DNA of 5,309 bases from Microcaldota archaeon (GTDB taxonomy: Archaea > Iainarchaeota > Iainarchaeia > JAADDC01), in NCBI GenBank assembly GCA_027043825.1, contig JALUER010000020.1, positions 1 to 5,309 on the forward strand, in the 5' to 3' direction. A program made the position numbers and the translations under genes. Shown here piece after piece: positions 1 to 4,277 of this stretch. How positions within the stretch are numbered: the stretch's first letter is position 1; every line of letters begins with the position of its first letter. The notes beneath the pieces were generated by a model that did not search any database, was not told the DNA's origin, and saw only the letters and a list, made by a program, of their open reading frames with translations.

Positions 1-561
1 CTTCTCCGCCACCTTCTTGGAACCCAAGAAGAGATCGATGCCCTTCCTTCGGGGTACCTCCTTGACGATGAAGGCCTTGGGATCCCTTTCCTTCGAGACG
101 AGATCGATCACCCTCCTGTACAGCTCCTCCCACCTCTTCCCCCTTAACTGTAGCACCGCCTCGTAATAGCCCCCGGCCCTCCTGGCACAGAAGGGACACT
201 GCTCGTAGACCTTCCTCACCCTTCCCCTGAACCGGTACTCGAAGGGGGTTCCTTCTATGACCCCCCTGAGTATGCCGAGGTAATCAACCCCTTTTTCGTC
301 TTCCCCAGAGATGGTAATGGACATCACGGGCTTCTCCACCTCGGAGGACACCTTCACGTGGTTCTGTATCCAGCGGGCGATCTTCGTCAGGTCCGGCTCC
401 GTCCAATAACCCACGAAGACCCTCCCGCAGGTCGGGCAGACCTTCAGCTTTATCTCCCTCTCCTCCACAGGCGGGTGGAGCTCCAAGTAACAGTCCCTGC
501 AGAAGAAGCCTATGAAAGGGACCTCCCTCTCAGTCCTTCCACAGCGGGGGCAGACCTTCAC
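1..561 (-). CDS. nmd3: NMD3 family ribosome-assembly protein, N-terminal part (runs off left edge)
   Basis: Reading the minus strand from a GTG at 561-559 gives 187 codons with no stop; the C-terminus lies outside the window. In eukaryotes NMD3 is the 60S subunit export adaptor. The archaeal proteins keep the zinc-binding core and are thought to act on the large ribosomal subunit in the cytoplasm. Visible features are four CxxC pairs: C4/C7, C21/C24, C42/C45 and C122/C125, as expected for the NMD3 zinc-finger region. The fourth pair is followed by the family hallmark RAGGYYEAVLQLRG (residues 128-141). GTG is chosen because the first CxxC begins three residues later and because a TATA element (TTATAAA) is centred 26 bases upstream, which fits a leaderless transcript. 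No in-frame ATG lies in the short stretch read upstream. The identity is firm; the precise role in archaea is inferred from the family. Confidence 0.9.
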   Translation of the reverse strand, partial: MKVCPRCGRTEREVPFIGFFCRDCYLELHPPVEEREIKLKVCPTCGRVFVGYWTEPDLTKIARWIQNHVKVSSEVEKPVMSITISGEDEKGVDYLGILRGVIEGTPFEYRFRGRVRKVYEQCPFCARRAGGYYEAVLQLRGKRWEELYRRVIDLVSKERDPKAFIVKEVPRRKGIDLFLGSKKVAEK

Positions 562-583
562 CTTATTAACGTTCCTCGTCCCC

Positions 584-590
584 TTTATAA
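584..590. promoter_or_regulatory. TATA box for nmd3, possibly shared with the divergent membrane-protein gene
   Basis: TTTATAA on the plus strand reads TTATAAA on the minus strand. Its centre (587) is 26 bases from the nmd3 GTG, the usual archaeal TATA-to-start distance for a leaderless mRNA. Because the element is nearly symmetric it could also fire to the right, starting near 613 and leaving about 40 bases of leader before the ATG at 655. The minus-strand use is the better supported of the two. Confidence 0.6.
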
Positions 591-654
591 CCGCGATGAT
601 GAGAACGGGTGTATCCGAGGAGTGAGGAGACCACTCTGTCCTGAGCGTGATCCC

Positions 655-1089
655 ATGTACTGGGCCCTCGTCTCCCTTCTACCGACCCTTGAAAACAGGG
701 CGGGCATCCCCCTGGCAATCTTCAGTGGCGTCGATCCCTTCTTCGCTTGGGCTGTCTCTTCCTTCCTTTCCTTTCTCGGGGGCTTCACTGCCTACCTACT
801 ACTCCGTTATGTAGAACCTCTCCTCCTCCGAACACCCCTCCGGGGCCTCTATTCGCACTACATATCTTCCCTCAGGAGGCGGGCAAAGAAGTACGAGAAG
901 TGGGAGGCCTTGGCCCTCCCCCTCTTCGTGGCAGTTCCCCTTCCTGGAAGTGGTGCCTACACCGGGGCTCTCCTGGCCTATCTCTTGGGGTTGAGGAAGG
1001 GAGAAACGGCCCTGGGCCTCTTCCTGGGCACCTACGCCGCCGGTCTCCTCGTCCTCACTGCTTCAGTTTCCCTAAGGGCTCTAGTATGA
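655..1089 (+). CDS. Small multidrug export family membrane protein (COG2426 / PF06695-like)
   Basis: This is a 144-aa very hydrophobic protein. Near the N-terminus it has LLPTLENRAGIPLAI (residues 8-22), the form of the family's 'P-x-x-E-x-R-x-x-I-P' motif. Hydrophobic spans follow at about 28-50, 86-111 and 117-140. The second half holds VPLPGSGAYTGALLAYLLGL (94-113), the most recognisable signature of the family. A basic, helical stretch at 59-82 separates the halves and probably faces the cytoplasm. Members are annotated as putative small multidrug exporters, but the transported substrate is not established, so the function should be treated as unknown membrane transport. ATG 655 is preferred because GTGATCC, complementary to the archaeal 16S 3' end, lies just upstream and the motif begins soon after. 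An in-frame GTG at 622 would add 11 polar residues. The 3' end overlaps the convergent metallo-hydrolase gene by 35 bp. Confidence 0.82.
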   Translation: MYWALVSLLPTLENRAGIPLAIFSGVDPFFAWAVSSFLSFLGGFTAYLLLRYVEPLLLRTPLRGLYSHYISSLRRRAKKYEKWEALALPLFVAVPLPGSGAYTGALLAYLLGLRKGETALGLFLGTYAAGLLVLTASVSLRALV

Positions 1090-1711
1090 CGACCTCCGCC
1101 GCGTCCCCCACGAGCTCCTTGAACTTCTCTGGATCCTTCTCCAATCCCGGCAGGAAGTTGTAGTGCATGGGGATGACGTACTTGGGTTGAATGATCCTCA
1201 CCGCCTCAGCGGCCTCCTTCTCGTCCATGGTGTAGGTTCCTCCAATGGGGAGGAGGGCCACCGTTACCCTTCCCCTGAGCTGCTCCATCTCAGGGATGAG
1301 ATCGGTGTCGCCGGGGTGATAGACTGTCACCCTCCCCAGCTTTATGAGGTAGCCCACGTACTGCTTCTCCTTGGGATGGAACTGTTTGCTTGGGTTATAC
1401 GCCGGCACCGCCTCTATGCCTATCCCCTCCCACTCCACCACGTCGCCGGGCTTCACGTAGATGGCGTTGGGGAGCTTCCCCTTGCAGGAAGCGTCCGCCA
1501 CTATATGTGTCTTCCCAGAGAGGAGCTTCCTCGCCGCCTCGACATCGCAGTGGTCAAAGTGGTCGTGGGTAATGAGGATGAGGTCCGCCTTGGGCGGGTC
1601 TTCGTCCAGGATGTAGGGGTCGACGTAGATGATCTTCCCCCGGTAAGTGATCCGGAAGGTGGCGTGCCCCACCCACTCGATCTTCACCCCGTCTACCTCG
1701 AAGCTCTTCAT
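1055..1711 (-). CDS. UlaG/UPF0173-like metal-dependent hydrolase (metallo-beta-lactamase fold, COG2220)
   Basis: This is a 218-aa complete protein. The metal-binding motif HDHFDH is at residues 49-54 (H49, H51, D53, H54), followed by H112, GDTD with D135, the conserved PIGGTYTMD (155-163) and PMHYN with H183. VGHATFRI near the start (14-21) and the VDPY strand (30-33) are also typical of the COG2220 branch. These residues are those expected for a dinuclear metal site, so the enzyme should be active and cytoplasmic (no signal peptide). Relatives include L-ascorbate-6-phosphate lactonase and N-acyl phosphatidylethanolamine hydrolase, but most members have no known substrate, and none can be named here. 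The start is set by the strong ribosome site AAGGAGGTGA four bases upstream, which overlaps the stop of the preceding 96-aa gene. The two are therefore very likely co-transcribed, with this gene second. Confidence 0.9.
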   Translation of the reverse strand: MKSFEVDGVKIEWVGHATFRITYRGKIIYVDPYILDEDPPKADLILITHDHFDHCDVEAARKLLSGKTHIVADASCKGKLPNAIYVKPGDVVEWEGIGIEAVPAYNPSKQFHPKEKQYVGYLIKLGRVTVYHPGDTDLIPEMEQLRGRVTVALLPIGGTYTMDEKEAAEAVRIIQPKYVIPMHYNFLPGLEKDPEKFKELVGDAAEVVILEPLGKLKQ

Positions 1712-1715
1712 CTTC

Positions 1716-1725
1716 TCACCTCCTT
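1716..1725 (-). promoter_or_regulatory. Strong Shine-Dalgarno site of the metallo-hydrolase gene
   Basis: On the minus strand this reads AAGGAGGTGA, a near-perfect complement of the archaeal 16S rRNA 3' end, four bases before the ATG at 1711. Its last three bases are the TGA stop of the upstream 96-aa gene, which suggests coupled translation of the pair. The genes with leaderless-type promoters in this window lack such a site. Confidence 0.85.
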
Positions 1726-2006
1726 ATCCACCCGATTACCTTTCCAGGAACCCTCACCATGACCCAACCCTCTTCCCTCTCCGTAAAGTAGATCCTATCG
1801 ATTATCTTGAGTAACCACAACAATCGCCTCCGAATCTTTCTTTCCAGGGGCAGTTCGAGGACCCTCAGCGTGGTCCGCTTCACCCCTTCTCTGTCCCCTG
1901 TCAAGTAAATGTATTCATAGGCTGCTGGCAAGAACCCCCTTTCCAGGGCGTTGAAGAGCTCCTCTCCCCTCGTCCAGGGCCCCCACCGGAACCTTTCCAG
2001 GTACAT
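1716..2006 (-). CDS. Hypothetical basic 96-aa protein, first gene of the metallo-hydrolase operon
   Basis: I do not recognise this family. The protein is rich in Arg/Lys and aromatic residues, with no transmembrane span, no signal peptide and no cysteine pair. The first half (about 14-50) looks helical and aromatic (FNALERGFLPAAYEYIYL). The middle (55-72) is a strongly basic amphipathic stretch, ELPLERKIRRRLLWLLKIID, and the end (82-94) has alternating hydrophobics (WVMVRVPGKVIGWI) that suggest a beta-hairpin. Support for coding comes from three points: the ATG lies about 27 bases from a TATA box, the stop forms part of the next gene's ribosome site, and the frame fills the gap exactly. A small regulator, an RNA- or DNA-binding protein, or a partner of the following hydrolase are all possible, but nothing in the sequence decides between them. 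Confidence 0.65.
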   Translation of the reverse strand: MYLERFRWGPWTRGEELFNALERGFLPAAYEYIYLTGDREGVKRTTLRVLELPLERKIRRRLLWLLKIIDRIYFTEREEGWVMVRVPGKVIGWIRR

Positions 2007-2010
2007 CGAA

Positions 2011-2016
2011 TTTATT
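2011..2016 (+). promoter_or_regulatory. TATA-like element of the nucleotidyltransferase gene
   Basis: TTTATT (within AATTTATTC) is centred about 26 bases before the ATG at 2040, the leaderless spacing. No Shine-Dalgarno site precedes that ATG. The element sits directly beside the start codon of the opposing minus-strand gene (2006). It is weaker than the minus-strand box in the same gap. Confidence 0.5.
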
Positions 2017-2029
2017 CTGGTCGGGAGAA

Positions 2030-2037
2030 ATTATAAT
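2030..2037 (-). promoter_or_regulatory. TATA box of the 96-aa protein / metallo-hydrolase operon
   Basis: ATTATAAT is centred about 27 bases upstream of the minus-strand ATG at 2006, giving a predicted leaderless start. It ends three bases before the plus-strand ATG at 2040, so binding of the archaeal TATA-binding protein here would cover the opposite gene's start. Confidence 0.6.
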
Positions 2038-2039
2038 GG

Positions 2040-2561
2040 ATGCTGACGGACCTTCAGCTACAGGTGTTGGAGAGGTTAAAGCCCTATCTTCGTGAGGGCG
2101 ACGTGTTCCTCGGTGGTGGAACTGCCCTCGCCCTTAAGTACTCTCATAGACCAAGTTACGACCTCGATTTTTTTACCTGGAAAAAGAAAAGAGAGGAGTT
2201 CTATGACGAAGTTTTTAGAGTACTATCGGGCTTCAACAGGATAGTTGTAGAACCAGTGATCATAGTGGAGGACCCGGAAACACGGGAGTCACTTAAGATA
2301 GAGCTCCACACACGTGACAATAGCGTCAAGCTGTTGGGTTTCGATGTGATAAACGGGATCCCGGTTCTCTCGGATGAAGACATTCTCGGAGAGAAGCTGT
2401 ACCACGCCCGTTGTTCGGACCGGGACGTCTTTGACATAAAGTTACTTTTAGGAAAGGTGAAAGACCCCGTGGACGTCCTCAGGCGCAAGTTTTCGGAGCC
2501 CGTAGAAACCATACTTCAGAGGATAAAGGCGAACTGCCCAGACATCTACAAGCTCCTCTAA
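2040..2561 (+). CDS. AbiEii-like nucleotidyltransferase (toxin-type, PF08843 family), apparently without AbiEi partner
   Basis: This is a 173-aa protein with the DNA polymerase beta-type nucleotidyltransferase core. The GGGTALAL loop is at residues 25-32, then HRPSYDLDFF (36-45) with probable metal-binding D41 and D43, then IELH (87-90) as the third core strand. The later KLYHARCSDRDVFDIKLLL (119-137) carries the basic-Asp-x-x-Asp pattern (D129, D132) seen in AbiEii/type IV toxins. Such enzymes add nucleotides to RNA acceptors, some to tRNA 3' ends; the target here is unknown. It is shorter than many AbiEii proteins and seems to lack the usual C-terminal helical extension. No AbiEi-type winged-helix antitoxin lies next to it: the left neighbour is divergent and the right neighbour, a dUTPase, is convergent. 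ATG 2040 is the first possible start, because an in-frame TAA lies at 2034-2036. The gene is A/T-richer than its neighbours (21 G/C in 2161-2220), which hints at horizontal acquisition. Confidence 0.8.
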   Translation: MLTDLQLQVLERLKPYLREGDVFLGGGTALALKYSHRPSYDLDFFTWKKKREEFYDEVFRVLSGFNRIVVEPVIIVEDPETRESLKIELHTRDNSVKLLGFDVINGIPVLSDEDILGEKLYHARCSDRDVFDIKLLLGKVKDPVDVLRRKFSEPVETILQRIKANCPDIYKLL

Positions 2562-2608
2562 TCAGCCGGTTCGCAGCTCATCATCCTTCCGTCAGCGGTT
2601 GTACACGT

Positions 2609-2640
2609 CATCACGGCTGTATAATTCTTGCCCGGTGATG
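2609..2640. terminator. Weak imperfect stem-loop in the convergent gap, possible terminator
   Basis: CATCACGG at 2609-2616 can pair with CCGGTGATG at 2632-2640 (one bulged base, about 15-base loop). This is the only inverted repeat I see in the 80-bp gap between the convergent nucleotidyltransferase and dUTPase genes. On the plus side it is followed by a T-rich stretch (2641-2656), but there is no clean T-run, so a terminator role is only suggested. Confidence 0.25.
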
Positions 2641-2641
2641 T

Positions 2642-3139
2642 TTAAGTATACTTTTCCCCCTGCCAGTGGCCGTCGTACTTGCCCGAAACCCCTACATTCC
2701 TAACGAACACCAACTGGACCCACGCTTCTCCCACGTGTATCCGTGCCTTTACGGGAAACCAGAAGGTCTGGTTCCATTCACCCTTATATCCTGGATCAAA
2801 TACGGCCGTCTGGCTTTTTATTATGCCCAGTCTGTTCAACGTGCTCCTGGGATAGGCGAAACCCACCACATCGAGGGGGACCTCGACTTCAGGAAAGACA
2901 ACGTAGTACCTCCCTGGCTCCAGGACCCAGTAGTCTCCCTGGGGCGTTATTTCTACCAGGGCATCTTTCAGTGGTACGAATTCCCCGTTTATTACGAACC
3001 CCCTCTTCTTACCCTCGAAGAAGATCTCTGCGTTATCTGGTAGCTTAAAGATCTTCTTTGGGGCCACGTCCACGCCGTTTGGGTTTACCTTTACGTACTC
3101 CTTTAGGTACTTAGCCACCTCTTCGCCCGGTAGGATCAT
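2642..3139 (-). CDS. dut: dUTPase, archaeal dCTP-deaminase-fold type (COG0717-like)
   Basis: This is a 165-aa protein. Visible features in order are VNPNGVDV (18-25), matching the 'QPNGxDL' strand of archaeal dUTPase and dCTP deaminase; YPRSTLNRLGI (96-106), the nucleotide-binding R-S-T-L-x-R-x-G motif; AVFDPGYKGE (112-121), with the D-x-G-Y-x-G catalytic-site motif; VQLVF (141-145); and a C-terminal YDGHWQGEKY (155-164) like the Y-x-G-x-x-Q-G tail that closes over the nucleotide. It should hydrolyse dUTP to dUMP and pyrophosphate, keeping uracil out of DNA. At the position where dCTP deaminases carry their catalytic glutamate, this protein appears to have T125 (hand alignment), which favours a dUTPase without deaminase activity. 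ATG 3139 is chosen over longer in-frame starts because those run antisense through the M20 peptidase gene, and a TATA element lies 27 bases before it. Confidence 0.8.
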   Translation of the reverse strand: MILPGEEVAKYLKEYVKVNPNGVDVAPKKIFKLPDNAEIFFEGKKRGFVINGEFVPLKDALVEITPQGDYWVLEPGRYYVVFPEVEVPLDVVGFAYPRSTLNRLGIIKSQTAVFDPGYKGEWNQTFWFPVKARIHVGEAWVQLVFVRNVGVSGKYDGHWQGEKYT

Positions 3140-3140
3140 G

Positions 3141-3146
3141 TTTTTA
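3141..3146 (+). promoter_or_regulatory. TATA-like element of the M20 peptidase / ATPase pair
   Basis: TTTTTA is centred about 27 bases before the ATG at 3171, matching leaderless initiation there and arguing against the alternative in-frame ATG at 3138, which lies upstream of the element. It adjoins the dut start codon on the other strand. Confidence 0.45.
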
Positions 3147-3162
3147 GGAAGAAGAGAAGTGG

Positions 3163-3169
3163 TTAATAA
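3163..3169 (-). promoter_or_regulatory. dut: TATA box of dut
   Basis: On the minus strand this reads TTATTAA, centred 27 bases before the dut ATG at 3139. It ends one base before the plus-strand ATG at 3171, so the two divergent promoters interlock in a 31-bp gap. Confidence 0.55.
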
Positions 3170-3170
3170 C

Positions 3171-4277
3171 ATGGACCTCAACCTCCTGAAGGAGCTGGTC
3201 TCCATAGACACCTCAAAGCCTGAGAACAAGCCCAAGGCCGTCGAGGTCATCGTGGAGGCGGCGAGGAATCGGGGGCTGAGGGCCGAGGTTGTAGAAGATA
3301 GCAAGGGCATCCCCAACGTCCTCGTCTACGGGAAGGGGAATGGTAAGAAGGTCCTCTTCGTCACCCACTACGACGTGGTTCCCCCGGGTGACGGATGGAC
3401 GAGGGATCCCTTCACGCCGGTGGTGGAGGACGGCAAGCTCTACGGCCGGGGCGCCGCCGACGACAAGTCCGCCATCGTCGCCGTCTTGGATGCCCTCGCC
3501 TCGGTGGAGAACGCTGCCGTGGAGCCCGTTCTCGTGGTGGCCGGTGCAGAGGAGACCGGCGAATCGGAGGGCTTCATGAAGGAGCTTGAGGGAGATGTAG
3601 CCATAATCGTCGACTCGGGTCCCAACCCTACCATCGGCTCCTCCGGTGTCCTGAAATGGACCATCACGGTGAAGGGTAAGCAGGCCCACTCGGCCTATCC
3701 CTTCCTGGGCAAGAACGCCCTCTACGACGCAGCCAAGATCGTCACCTTCGTGGAACGCTTTGCCTCCTTCGCCGAGAAGTTCCTGAGGAGCGAGTACGCC
3801 GGCGCCGAACACTACGAGAAACTCCCCGTCCGACCCTCCGCTACCGTTCTCCACGCCGGATCTGCCTGGAACATCATCCCCTCCACCGCCGAGGTCCACG
3901 TCTCCATCCGGACGATCCCCGAGTGGAACAACGACCTCATGGAGCCCCTCTTCCTGGAACTCTTGGAGGAGTTCGCCCGGGAGAACGGCATAGAGTACGA
4001 GGTACGGAAGGACATCGACATGGAGGCCTGGGTAAGTGAGGGAGAGGAGACCGAGCGTTTTTACGACCTCTACCGGGAGGTAACGGGCCTCGACGTGAAT
4101 CCCGCCGTGGAGCTGGGTGGAACCGACGGGGTCCACTTCAAAGACCGGATGCCCGTGGTCCAGTTTGGACCCATGAGGCCCGAGAACAACATCCACGGAC
4201 CCGATGAGTTCGTCTACCTGAAGGACGTGGAGATGGTGGAGAGGGTAGTGAGGGAGATCCTCAGGCGGGGGCTCTGA
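3171..4277 (+). CDS. M20 family metallopeptidase (ArgE/DapE/dipeptidase-like)
   Basis: This is a 368-aa complete enzyme with all M20 di-zinc residues visible. H66 is in THYDVVP, the bridging D97 in YGRGAADDKSA, E127 (general base) and E128 (zinc) in AEETGE, D148 in VDSGP, and H342 in NIHGPDEF. The segment from about 160 to 270 is the lid/dimerisation domain, ending in NIIPSTAEVHVSIRTIP, and GTDGVHF is present in the last catalytic segment. The family hydrolyses amide bonds of N-acyl amino acids, succinyl-diaminopimelate or dipeptides. The motifs do not settle the substrate, so argE or dapE should not be assigned. No signal peptide is seen, so it is probably cytoplasmic. An in-frame ATG at 3138 would add 11 residues and overlap the dut start; 3171 is preferred because the protein then begins at the usual first helix (DLNLLKELVSIDTS) and fits the TATA spacing. 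A COG3044 ATPase follows directly. Confidence 0.9.
   Translation: MDLNLLKELVSIDTSKPENKPKAVEVIVEAARNRGLRAEVVEDSKGIPNVLVYGKGNGKKVLFVTHYDVVPPGDGWTRDPFTPVVEDGKLYGRGAADDKSAIVAVLDALASVENAAVEPVLVVAGAEETGESEGFMKELEGDVAIIVDSGPNPTIGSSGVLKWTITVKGKQAHSAYPFLGKNALYDAAKIVTFVERFASFAEKFLRSEYAGAEHYEKLPVRPSATVLHAGSAWNIIPSTAEVHVSIRTIPEWNNDLMEPLFLELLEEFARENGIEYEVRKDIDMEAWVSEGEETERFYDLYREVTGLDVNPAVELGGTDGVHFKDRMPVVQFGPMRPENNIHGPDEFVYLKDVEMVERVVREILRRGL

Noticed and set aside
358..654. Upstream extension of the membrane-protein frame to an ATG-like start at 358
   Set aside because: This part lies antisense to the NMD3 zinc-finger coding region, and the COG2426 family begins at about residue 1 of the 655 start.
1163..1762. 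Plus-strand open frame of 199 codons opposite the metallo-hydrolase
   Set aside because: It is antisense to a protein with all metal ligands and a strong ribosome site. No motif was recognised in it.
2666..3043. Plus-strand open frames inside the dUTPase gene
   Set aside because: They are shadows of the dUTPase coding sequence, with no recognisable protein features.
3140..3316. Longer N-terminus for the dUTPase
   Set aside because: The extra 59 residues are Ser/Leu/Thr-rich antisense of the peptidase. The family N-terminus and a TATA element fit ATG 3139.
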